Positions 37,364 to 45,512 of a stretch of 48,016 bases of DNA are shown in pieces; positions within the stretch are counted from its first letter, which is position 1, and each line of letters starts with the position of its first letter. Both the position numbers and the translations under genes were made by a program. Location of the stretch: contig JAHDHQ010000032.1 in assembly GCA_020631235.1 (NCBI GenBank), positions 1-48,016 on the forward strand, in the 5' to 3' direction. The DNA is from Saprospiraceae bacterium (lineage in GTDB: Bacteria > Bacteroidota > Bacteroidia > Chitinophagales > Saprospiraceae). The notes beneath the pieces were generated by a model, which did no database searches, had not been told where the DNA came from, and was given only the letters and a program-made list of their open reading frames with translations.

Positions 37364-38449
37364 CTAAAATCGATCTTGTTTTACAAATGGAACTGATTTA
37401 AAATAATCTCCAAAAAATTGGACAAAATAATAACCACTTGCAAGATGTTGTATATCTATCAATTCAAATGAACTTTCACTGTCAATTGCATTGGATCCAT
37501 GGATTTTCCCATGCAAATCTATAAGTTTATAAGAAGTAAATCTTTCATCGTTATAATCTATGGAAATAAAGTCGGATGCAGGAATTGGATAAACTTGCAA
37601 TTCATCAAAGTAAATCTCGACACCCCTTCTCAATACAATAATATCACTGTAAGCTAAATCCCCATTAAAATCTTTTTGTATTAGTCTGTAATAACTTAAT
37701 TCGTTGGCTGAGTTATCTTTTACTTCGTATTTAGTTTGCTCGTAGCTATTTCCTTTACCTTCTATAAATTCTATGGTGTTAAAGCGAATTCCGTCCTTGC
37801 TTCTTTGGAGGAAATATCCTTCGTTATTAATTTCACTGTTACTGACCCAAACTAAAAGATTAAAATCCTCTTCCGCACTTCCAGCAAAATAATGTAAGTC
37901 TATAGGCAAGGTAGATACTGTATCACGTTCATCACATAATGGTATTTGCCCTCCAGGATTCCCGCCTGTTCCAGTATCACCCAAAACAATAATTCCTTCT
38001 AATGGACAATCAACGTCCACTGTTGTATTGTTTACTTCGAAATCAAAACAAAAATGACCACAAGCAAACATGTCACCACAAGTATCATCTCCAATATCAT
38101 CATTTGGAATCCCATTTCCGTCTTCATCAAAGAACACACCTCCTGCAGCACCACCTGCTATTGAATCTATGAATATCCAATTATCAGACGGACCTGTACC
38201 ACCTATCAATGTATACAAAGTACTGTCAAAGGAAGGTAAAACTGCATCTAGTAAATTGCCATTTGATTCTGCATACAATATACTGTCAATACAAACAGTC
38301 AATGTATCACCAATCACCGCAGTAGTCGAAGCAACACCACACTCACTCAATGAATCAATTATCTCAGGTTTATTTAATACACAAGATATCTGAGCATTAG
38401 CAAATTGCATACTGAGCAAAACAGCAAAAAACAAGATTATTTTTTTCAT
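37364..38449 (-). CDS. T9SS-exported protein of unknown function
   Basis: 361 aa. Signal peptide MKKIILFFAVLLSMQFANAQ. The middle is rich in Asp, Gly and Cys, with a FFDEDGNGIPNDDIGDD stretch that could bind calcium. A later part has EDFNLLVWVSNSEINNEGYFLQRSKDG, a motif common ahead of the T9SS tail in Bacteroidota surface proteins. The C-terminus (VYPIPASDFISIDY ... ASGYYFVQFFGDYF) is the T9SS type A domain. Function unknown; not in an obvious operon. Confidence 0.8.
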   Translation of the reverse strand: MKKIILFFAVLLSMQFANAQISCVLNKPEIIDSLSECGVASTTAVIGDTLTVCIDSILYAESNGNLLDAVLPSFDSTLYTLIGGTGPSDNWIFIDSIAGGAAGGVFFDEDGNGIPNDDIGDDTCGDMFACGHFCFDFEVNNTTVDVDCPLEGIIVLGDTGTGGNPGGQIPLCDERDTVSTLPIDLHYFAGSAEEDFNLLVWVSNSEINNEGYFLQRSKDGIRFNTIEFIEGKGNSYEQTKYEVKDNSANELSYYRLIQKDFNGDLAYSDIIVLRRGVEIYFDELQVYPIPASDFISIDYNDERFTSYKLIDLHGKIHGSNAIDSESSFELIDIQHLASGYYFVQFFGDYFKSVPFVKQDRF

Positions 38450-38585
38450 AATTCAGAATATTCCTAGCAATTGAGTATTATGTACTAATAAAACGAATTA
38501 AAACACAAATTTGCTTACTCAAATGCAGTAAATAAATATATGAGCTGTCAAATGAGCTATCATTTTTGTATTTGATTATAATTAC

Positions 38586-39362
38586 TTAGGCTCTAAAATT
38601 AGCTTTTCTCTTTTCTAAAAACGCCGATACTCCTTCTTTCGACTCATCTGACACCATGCCTTTTCCAAACATCGCTGCTTCCTTGAGATAAGCCTCATTA
38701 CCGTAAGGTGTATTAACACATTCTATACATCCACTTACAGCATTGGGTCCTTTCTTAGCAATCTTTTTCAAGATACCTAGTGACGTTTCTACGGTCTCGC
38801 CTGCTTGAACAAAATGATTAGCTAATCCTAAAGCTGTTGCTGTTTCACCATCGATCATATCTGCTGTTAATAACAGTTCCATTGCTTTCGCCTTACCTAC
38901 TAATAATTTCAAACGTTGAGTTCCACCATAACCCGGTATCAAACCCAAATTAACTTCAGGTTGTCCGAATTTTGCTTGGGTAGATGCAATTCTCATATGA
39001 CAGGCCATTGCTAATTCACAACCTCCACCTAAAGCAAATCCTTCGACCGCAGCAATCACAGGAATACTAGAATCTTCAATAGACTGAAAAATAATTTGAC
39101 CTCGTCTACTGAGTGCACTGGCTTGATCGGAAGATAATGTCGAAAATTCTGTGATGTCAGCACCAGCAACAAAAGCCTTGTCCCCAGCACCTGTAATGAT
39201 CACACCATAAATCTCAGGATGTTGTGCCAAATAGGTACTAAAAATATATTCAAGTTCATTAAAAACTGATTTATTTAAAGCGTTTAAAGCCTTCGGTCTA
39301 TTGATAGTACATAACAAATAATGCTCTTCTAAAAGTTGTAATTTGATCGATGTTAAATCCAT
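38586..39362 (-). CDS. Enoyl-CoA hydratase/crotonase-family protein
   Basis: 258 aa from ATG 39362; the open frame reaches 39410 but would then overlap the YfhO gene. Landmarks: AGADITEF at 67-74 (oxyanion-hole strand), GFALGGGCELAMA at 108-120 with Glu116, and FGQPEVNLGLIPGYGGTQRL at 132-151 with Glu136. These two Glu residues match the catalytic pair of enoyl-CoA hydratase (rat Glu144 and Glu164). It hydrates 2-enoyl-CoA to 3-hydroxyacyl-CoA; the matching dehydrogenase is at 8506. 22 bp after the YfhO stop, so probably cotranscribed. Confidence 0.93.
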   Translation of the reverse strand: MDLTSIKLQLLEEHYLLCTINRPKALNALNKSVFNELEYIFSTYLAQHPEIYGVIITGAGDKAFVAGADITEFSTLSSDQASALSRRGQIIFQSIEDSSIPVIAAVEGFALGGGCELAMACHMRIASTQAKFGQPEVNLGLIPGYGGTQRLKLLVGKAKAMELLLTADMIDGETATALGLANHFVQAGETVETSLGILKKIAKKGPNAVSGCIECVNTPYGNEAYLKEAAMFGKGMVSDESKEGVSAFLEKRKANFRA

Positions 39363-39384
39363 TAGAATTGTCTGTTTTAGTTGT

Positions 39385-41829
39385 TTAGGTATTAGAAAAT
39401 TTGCCTCCAAGTAAAGATGGTTTAAAAAAGATAATCATGCTTGCAAGAAGGATTAAACACAATACGATAGAACTCACTAAAGCGATCGTCGTTCCTAAAG
39501 AATATAATCTGGGCTCAAATTTGAAGACCAAGTCGTGATTCCCAGCTGGAATATTCATAGCTCTTAATATGTAGTTTGCTCTCATATGAGGCACCTCTTC
39601 GCCATTCAAATAAGCATTCCAGCCTTTGTCTGGTCCATACCAAATGTCAGAAAAGACAGCAAACTGAGGACTATCAGTACTCACTTTATAACTTAACTCA
39701 TTAGGCGCATATGCCGTTAATTGGATTTGTCCTTGTTGGCTAAACGATGTGTTTGTTATCTGATCATCAAAAGCAGAATGAACAATAGCTTGTCCTCTTG
39801 GGTCAATGTCATTAATAGTTTCTATTTCTTCCTTAGGTGAATTAACTCTACGGATATTATTCACAAACCAAGCATTACCTTGAGCAGCAGTATTTAAACT
39901 TACCTGAGGCTCTCCGTTCTGACCTTTTCCGATGATATATTTTGTATTTAACATATTGAGTACCTTCTCATTATTTTTACTCAAGTAGACATCAATAATA
40001 TCCTGGTAACGCTGGAGTTTAGCTGCATGGTAACCACCAATTGTTTTATGAAAATAGGATGCTTGTGCTGAGTTAAAACTATTAATACTCAAATCATGAA
40101 CCCTAAAATAAAGTTCTTTATCATTCAATATCTGCTTATCAACAGGCCTAGGCTCGAAAGCCGCTTTATTCGTTCTTTTATTAATAAATGAGTCTCCAGA
40201 TAAGTATGATTGATTGATGGGCATTAAATCCATCATACTCAGAACACCTATAGCAATAGCCAAAAACATGGTACTCACTTTCGTGCCAAATTTACGATAA
40301 GCATAGAGTAAGAAACTTGATAGAAGAATGAATAAAAACGTTCTGAAGCTACTTCCTCTCATCATACTTACACGATGATCTTCAAACAAAGAAACATCAA
40401 AACCTGCTTGCTCATAACGAACATCACCATCGCTAGAAAAATCAAAAATAGATGGGCCAATCAAAGCCAGGAGCAAAGCAAACCCTCCAGTAATTCCTGC
40501 AGCAATAAATAAATGTTTAAGCCAATCGCCATTCCTGTTTTTGATAACTTCATTAAGACCTAGCCCTGCTAAAAGCGGAATAAAAATAGCCGTTACCGAT
40601 AAAATGGAATTGGGAGTTCTAAATTTGTTATACATTGGCACATAATCGAAGAAAAAAGAGGAAAGCCAATTTAAGTTTTCTCCCATCGAAAGAAGCAGTG
40701 TGAGAATGGTCGACAGAACAAGAAAGTATTTGACGCTTCCTTTTACCACTAAGCTTCCAAATATAAATAGAAAGAACATGATGGCTCCAAAATAAATGGG
40801 CCCGCTGGTAAATGGTAACGAACCCCAATATGTACCAATCTGTACTCCTCCATTATTCATAGGTACTCCCCTTCTTTTCAAGGCTTTACCTAAATCAGAT
40901 GTTGAACTAACCTTTTCTCCACTAGATCCACCTACTGCCTTAGGGATGTACGAGGCAATTAAATCAGTCCAACCATTACTCCATCTCATGGCATAACTGT
41001 AAGACAAACCATCTACTCCAGATGAACTGAATTCATCGTCAGTATTTTTCAAAATAGATTGCCCACGCATTGTATCCCCCATATACTCATATGTAGTCAT
41101 TAATTTACTAGCTGAAGTACCCATCGCTAATACCAACCCAATTATTAACAATGATGAAGACTTAACAAAATCTCCAATGCGCTGAGATTTAATATGATCT
41201 ATAAGGAAAGCAATCACTAAAAACAACATACAAATGGCTAGATAATAAGTCATTTGATAATGATTAGCCATCATATTGAGCCCCATCCCTAATGCAAACA
41301 TAGGAAAACCAATTAACCATTCTTTTCGATAGGTTAACACAGTGCCACCGATTACCAATGGAGAGACCATAATTGTTAACACCTTTGTGGCATGACCAGC
41401 TTCAAAGAGCACTAAATTATTAGTTGTAAATGCAAAAGCTAGACTGGTAAACAATGCGACCCAAACATTTACCCTCAGAGCAATCATCATTAAAAAGAAA
41501 CACAAACCACCTAAGAAAAACAAACCTGCAGGTCTAGGTATACCAAAGCGCATAAACTTAGCGATCTTCTTATTCACATTTGTAGGCTCTTTAGCCCCTA
41601 TTTGGTAGGTAGGCATTCCCCCAAACATGCTATTTGTCCAAAGGGTTTCTTCGCCTTTATCTTTCTTAAATTGGCTTGCTTCTTGGCTCATCCATTTATA
41701 ATTGACCAAGTCACTTTGTTGCAAAACTTTTCCTTGAAATTGGGGGAAGAAATACAAAATCGAAACCACTAGCATGATTAGAATAGAAATCAAGTAAGGC
41801 CCAATTCTTTTAAAAGAAGAATTATTCAT
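39385..41829 (-). CDS. YfhO-family multi-spanning membrane protein
   Basis: 814 aa. About 12-13 hydrophobic segments lie between residues 10 and 510, then a large extracytoplasmic domain (about 520-770) and a last helix near 780-805. The pattern YLSGDSFINKRT, NTKYIIGKGQNGEPQV and FSDIWYGPDKGWNAYLNGE are typical of the YfhO/DUF6798-like glycosyltransferase-fold proteins of Bacteroidota. YfhO of Bacillus helps glycosylate lipoteichoic acid; Bacteroidota homologues are assumed to work in sugar transfer to surface polymers (inference). The ATG follows a palindromic AT-rich leader. An enoyl-CoA hydratase gene follows on the same strand. Confidence 0.88.
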   Translation of the reverse strand: MNNSSFKRIGPYLISILIMLVVSILYFFPQFQGKVLQQSDLVNYKWMSQEASQFKKDKGEETLWTNSMFGGMPTYQIGAKEPTNVNKKIAKFMRFGIPRPAGLFFLGGLCFFLMMIALRVNVWVALFTSLAFAFTTNNLVLFEAGHATKVLTIMVSPLVIGGTVLTYRKEWLIGFPMFALGMGLNMMANHYQMTYYLAICMLFLVIAFLIDHIKSQRIGDFVKSSSLLIIGLVLAMGTSASKLMTTYEYMGDTMRGQSILKNTDDEFSSSGVDGLSYSYAMRWSNGWTDLIASYIPKAVGGSSGEKVSSTSDLGKALKRRGVPMNNGGVQIGTYWGSLPFTSGPIYFGAIMFFLFIFGSLVVKGSVKYFLVLSTILTLLLSMGENLNWLSSFFFDYVPMYNKFRTPNSILSVTAIFIPLLAGLGLNEVIKNRNGDWLKHLFIAAGITGGFALLLALIGPSIFDFSSDGDVRYEQAGFDVSLFEDHRVSMMRGSSFRTFLFILLSSFLLYAYRKFGTKVSTMFLAIAIGVLSMMDLMPINQSYLSGDSFINKRTNKAAFEPRPVDKQILNDKELYFRVHDLSINSFNSAQASYFHKTIGGYHAAKLQRYQDIIDVYLSKNNEKVLNMLNTKYIIGKGQNGEPQVSLNTAAQGNAWFVNNIRRVNSPKEEIETINDIDPRGQAIVHSAFDDQITNTSFSQQGQIQLTAYAPNELSYKVSTDSPQFAVFSDIWYGPDKGWNAYLNGEEVPHMRANYILRAMNIPAGNHDLVFKFEPRLYSLGTTIALVSSIVLCLILLASMIIFFKPSLLGGKFSNT

Positions 41830-41856
41830 GTCGCATTCTTTGGTTTATATATGTAA

Positions 41857-41870
41857 AAATATTAATATTT
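41857..41870. repeat. 14-bp palindrome upstream of the YfhO gene
   Basis: AAATATTAATATTT is a perfect palindrome, nested in a wider imperfect one (TTGGTTTA at 41840-41847, TAGACCAA at 41870-41877). It could be an operator; no supporting motif is known to me. Confidence 0.35.
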
Positions 41871-41925
41871 AGACCAATGTTGTAGAATCACTAAAAGTAT
41901 ATCATAATAAATTTTCGCCTTTAGT

Positions 41926-42966
41926 TTAATGAAAAAGAGCAACTACTTTTTCTTCTTCATTTATGTAACCTCTCAACATGGCTGTAGTATTGAATGGCAT
42001 AGCAACATTTCCATATTTGTCTAAAGCGATGAGTCCTCCATCTGCATTGATATCCTTTAATGTTTTGTTTATTATATCATCTCCAATTTCTTGAATGGTC
42101 TTATCAGTGTACCTATATTGACTTGACATTTCGTGAGCCACAGCGTATCGTATAAAGAATTCTCCTACTCCTGTACAAGAAACGCCACAAGTACGATTAT
42201 CTGCATAGGTTCCAGCACCTATAACCGGAGAATCGCCTATTCTATTGTATTGCTTATTAGTTAAACCTCCTGTCGATGTTCCTGCTACAATATTTCCTTT
42301 TTTGTCCAATGCTACACAACCAACTGTTCCATATTTTTCATCTGGAAGATAGTCTGATCTCATACTCGATTTGGAAGATTGTTTTTTAGCTTTTTCTAAA
42401 CGTTCAAATTTGTTTTGCGTAAAGAAATACTTGTTGTCTACAAGTGTTAATCCTTGCTCCTCGGCAAATTGCTCAGCTCCTTGCCCTGCCATAAATACAT
42501 GTCTTGAGCTTGTCATTACTTCTTTAGCTGCTAATATTGGATGCTTTATATTGGTCACTCCTGCTACAGCTCCGGCATTAAGATCTTTACCATGCATAAT
42601 CGAAGCATCCAGTTCATTTTTTCCATTATTAGCGAATACAGCTCCTTTTCCAGCATTAAATCTTGGATCATCCTCCATAATCGTTATAACTTTTGTTACT
42701 ACATCTATGGCTTCCCCGCCTTTTTCTAACATTGTTTTCCCCATAATTAACAAGGAATCCATCGTTGTTTTTAAGGCATTGTGTTCCTTATCTGCATCAT
42801 TTTTAGGAGATAAATAGCCTGCGCCACCATGTATCACTAAAGCAAAATCATGTTGTTTGGCATTAGTTTTTAACGGATTCTTTTGCTTTTTCTCTACGGA
42901 AGTATCAATTTCAGAACACGAAATGAAAATAATGGATAAAATAATCAGAGAAATTCTATATAACAT
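41926..42966 (-). CDS. Isoaspartyl peptidase/L-asparaginase (Ntn hydrolase), exported
   Basis: 346 aa. The N-terminus MLYRISLIILSIIFISC looks like a lipoprotein signal with Cys17 (imperfect lipobox). The plant/E. coli IaaA-type fold is clear: ALVIHGGAGYL near 43-53, FNAGKGAVFANNGKNELDASIM, and the autocleavage Thr214 in YGTVGCVALD followed by GTSTGGLTNK. The proenzyme cuts itself at Thr214 to give alpha and beta chains. It removes isoaspartyl residues or asparagine. Export makes a nutrient or peptide-repair role outside the cytoplasm likely (inference). It diverges from miaA with only 41 bp between starts. Confidence 0.93.
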   Translation of the reverse strand: MLYRISLIILSIIFISCSEIDTSVEKKQKNPLKTNAKQHDFALVIHGGAGYLSPKNDADKEHNALKTTMDSLLIMGKTMLEKGGEAIDVVTKVITIMEDDPRFNAGKGAVFANNGKNELDASIMHGKDLNAGAVAGVTNIKHPILAAKEVMTSSRHVFMAGQGAEQFAEEQGLTLVDNKYFFTQNKFERLEKAKKQSSKSSMRSDYLPDEKYGTVGCVALDKKGNIVAGTSTGGLTNKQYNRIGDSPVIGAGTYADNRTCGVSCTGVGEFFIRYAVAHEMSSQYRYTDKTIQEIGDDIINKTLKDINADGGLIALDKYGNVAMPFNTTAMLRGYINEEEKVVALFH

Positions 42967-42972
42967 TTAGCT

Positions 42973-42980
42973 TACATTTG
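42973..42980 (+). promoter_or_regulatory. Possible -7 element for miaA
   Basis: TACATTTG, an exact TAnnTTTG match, 27 bp before the TTG start of miaA. -33 element not seen. Confidence 0.4.
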
Positions 42981-43007
42981 TGAGCAATATAGCTAAATTT
43001 AGAGCAA

Positions 43008-43916
43008 TTGAAGAGATGTGTAATTGTCATATCAGGGCCTACAGCAGTTGGTAAAACAAATTTTTCACTGCAATTAGCTAAATCTTTATCTACAGAGATA
43101 ATATCTGCCGATTCTCGACAGCTATACAAAGAGCTCAACATTGGAACAGCAAAACCTACTCAATCTGAATTGCAGGAGGTTAATCATCATTTTATTAATC
43201 ATTTATCCATCAAAGATCGCTTTACAGCTAATCATTTTGAAACACAGGGTTTAGCGATTGTGAAACAGTTACATGAAGCAGGGAAAACACCCATTATTGT
43301 CGGAGGTACAGGCTTGTACATTGATGCCTTAATCAAAGGCCTAGATTATTTCCCAGACATCTCGTTGGACGAACTAACAAGCATAAACAAAATGCTTGAA
43401 GGGCAAAGCATAAACGAACTTCAAGCAACATTGGAAGAAAAAGACCCAAGCTATTACAAACAGGTGGATAGAATGAACAGAAGGCGACTCGAAAGAGCTC
43501 TTCAAGTAATTATACATACAGAAAAACCTTATTCTTCTTTTCTAAATAAGACCAAGGAAAAAAGAGATTTTCATACTATTCACGTGATTTTAAATCTGGA
43601 ACGAAATATACTATATGATAGGATAAATCAACGAGTAGACAAAATGATACAGCAAGGTTTAGAAGATGAAGTAAAAGGCCTCCTTAATTATTCTCATTTA
43701 AAGGCTTTGGATACTGTGGGCTATCGCGAATTCTTTGATTATTTTAAGGGTAATTACCACTTCGAAACGTGTGTTGAAAAAATTAAAACGAACACACGAC
43801 GGTACGCAAAACGACAAATTACTTGGTTAAAAAGATATGAAAATATAGCATGGTTTGACACAAACAAGCACAATGAAATTAATCAATACATTCATCAATC
43901 TTTAAATGAGTATTAA
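43008..43916 (+). CDS. miaA: tRNA dimethylallyltransferase, TTG start
   Basis: 302 aa. Adds dimethylallyl to A37 of tRNAs reading U-starting codons. P-loop GPTAVGKT at 10-17, ADSRQLYKELNIGTAKP, GGTGLYIDAL and DRMNRRRLERALQV match the family. The start codon is TTG 43008: the frame is blocked by TAG just upstream at 42990 and has no ATG before the P-loop. The divergent isoaspartyl peptidase gene starts 41 bp away. The 3' end converges on the LamG gene with 32 bp between. Confidence 0.94.
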   Translation: MKRCVIVISGPTAVGKTNFSLQLAKSLSTEIISADSRQLYKELNIGTAKPTQSELQEVNHHFINHLSIKDRFTANHFETQGLAIVKQLHEAGKTPIIVGGTGLYIDALIKGLDYFPDISLDELTSINKMLEGQSINELQATLEEKDPSYYKQVDRMNRRRLERALQVIIHTEKPYSSFLNKTKEKRDFHTIHVILNLERNILYDRINQRVDKMIQQGLEDEVKGLLNYSHLKALDTVGYREFFDYFKGNYHFETCVEKIKTNTRRYAKRQITWLKRYENIAWFDTNKHNEINQYIHQSLNEY

Positions 43917-43948
43917 GTATTAATGTGTATGGTCAGATTTAAGAAAAC

Positions 43949-45274
43949 TTACAATTTTAAGCTTGTATTGTCATTCATCTGATAAAGCCATAATTGAACA
44001 TTACTATAGCTCACCGACTGCTTAAATTTCATATTCCGGTCCTGATTCTTATTTTCTAGTAACAAATACAATGTTGAGATGGTTTCTGCAAGATTAAGCC
44101 TTTCGTGAATTATAACGCCATGATCCAAGATTTCAAAGAGTCCATCATTCTTATTTATTTGTAAATTAAATGATGGTGTTGTTCCCAAACAATCTTCGCA
44201 ATCTTCAAAATTTATTGAAACAGTCAGAGTAGAATCACATCCCACTGAATTTACTAAGTTTTGAATCCCTTCAGGATTTTCTTCGTTGAAGATGGCACCA
44301 TTAATTTCAATTTCAAACCCATCTCCTGCGCACCTCATGTACTCAAGGATATTTTCTGTTGATTCGAGATATACTAAATTTACATTAATGACAGAATCAC
44401 AAGCATTCTCAGTTTCTATATATTCCACACCTGTTGGGTTGTCTATGTTATAATTTACGCCGTTTACAGTTACACTAAAATTTTCATCACATCCTTGATA
44501 TTCTACAGTACTACTTAAAACATCATCATAAAAATTATCGTACAAAAAACTTACTTCTTCTTGATTTATATTTCTAGACCAGAAATAAAACTCATCTAAG
44601 AAACCTTCGTAAAAAGGCAATGGGGTTTGAGCATTTGTGGAATTATCTCTTACTCCTATTGCACCAGGGTTATCCGAATAAGCTATCTCTAATTCACCTG
44701 TCCCAGAATAAGTGAGCTCCACTTTGCATCCATTAACAAAAACTTCTACTTCTGCTGGGCTTATGTAATTAGCAACTACATGATGCCACTCATTATAATT
44801 AAATATATATTCTGGAAATGCTGTTCTACGATCTTGACTTGATGTTGAAAAACCACCATCTCCGTAGGCAATACCCATTTTTTGGTTACTAAGATTAAGA
44901 GTACACCACGCTCCCGCATACTGATCTATACTATGATCAGTTGTTAGAATTCCATAATTTGTTAATGATTGATCGCTAGATTCTCTTGGGTTATACCAAA
45001 AAGCATAAGCAAATGGAAAATTAGGTTTCAGCGAAGCATCGTTTGGAAATTTTACTAGTGATTCTCCTTCGCAATTTATTGCACTTGCAGACTCTAAGTT
45101 TCTATCCTCTGTAAAACTTACGCCATCATTTGTGCCATGGAAATTATTTGATGAAGCATCTTCAAAGGAATTATTGAAGCTGTAATGTAACAATAACTGA
45201 GCTTCTATATTAACTTGAGCATTTCCTAAATATGCAATGGTATAAAGAATGAAAACAAGGCTAAATTTTCTCAT
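43949..45274 (-). CDS. LamG-domain secreted protein without a recognisable T9SS tail
   Basis: 441 aa. Signal peptide MRKFSLVFILYTIAYLGNAQ. Residues 25-245 are a concanavalin A/LamG-type domain (LLLHYSFNNSFEDASSNNFHG, YNEWHHVVANY, VFVNGCKVEL, DEFYFWSRNI). Two copies of a short Cys-bearing repeat follow (YQGCDENFSVTVNGVNY ... CDSVINV and RCAGDGFEIEINGAIF ... CDSTLTV), a type frequent in Saprospiria surface proteins. The last 90 residues do not fit a T9SS type A or B domain. It may be attached by another route, or the tail may have been lost. Carbohydrate or protein binding is inferred from the LamG fold. Confidence 0.8.
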   Translation of the reverse strand: MRKFSLVFILYTIAYLGNAQVNIEAQLLLHYSFNNSFEDASSNNFHGTNDGVSFTEDRNLESASAINCEGESLVKFPNDASLKPNFPFAYAFWYNPRESSDQSLTNYGILTTDHSIDQYAGAWCTLNLSNQKMGIAYGDGGFSTSSQDRRTAFPEYIFNYNEWHHVVANYISPAEVEVFVNGCKVELTYSGTGELEIAYSDNPGAIGVRDNSTNAQTPLPFYEGFLDEFYFWSRNINQEEVSFLYDNFYDDVLSSTVEYQGCDENFSVTVNGVNYNIDNPTGVEYIETENACDSVINVNLVYLESTENILEYMRCAGDGFEIEINGAIFNEENPEGIQNLVNSVGCDSTLTVSINFEDCEDCLGTTPSFNLQINKNDGLFEILDHGVIIHERLNLAETISTLYLLLENKNQDRNMKFKQSVSYSNVQLWLYQMNDNTSLKL

Positions 45275-45512
45275 TTATGGAGGCTGTCAATAAAATTTCT
45301 GTTCTGATTATCAGTATCAAATTAGCCTTTTTCCAGTGAATGACAAAATAGTAAACTAAGAAAATATTTTATTTAACAATGTCATGTTCATCTTGTACTA
45401 CACGACACATATGAGTAAAATTTTAAACCAAAGGCTCATAATTTATCAAAGATGTTATTTTTACAACGTTTTAGGATTTATACCTTTTTTTTTAACAATG
45501 ATCAACATACAA

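Noticed and set aside
42956-43141. An antisense open frame over the miaA start
   Set aside because: It is the complement of the conserved P-loop and DSRQ region of miaA and has no independent signals.
45384-45512. An N-terminal extension of the choice-of-anchor B protein
   Set aside because: It would hide the signal peptide behind 43 unrelated residues; ATG 45513 is the sensible start.
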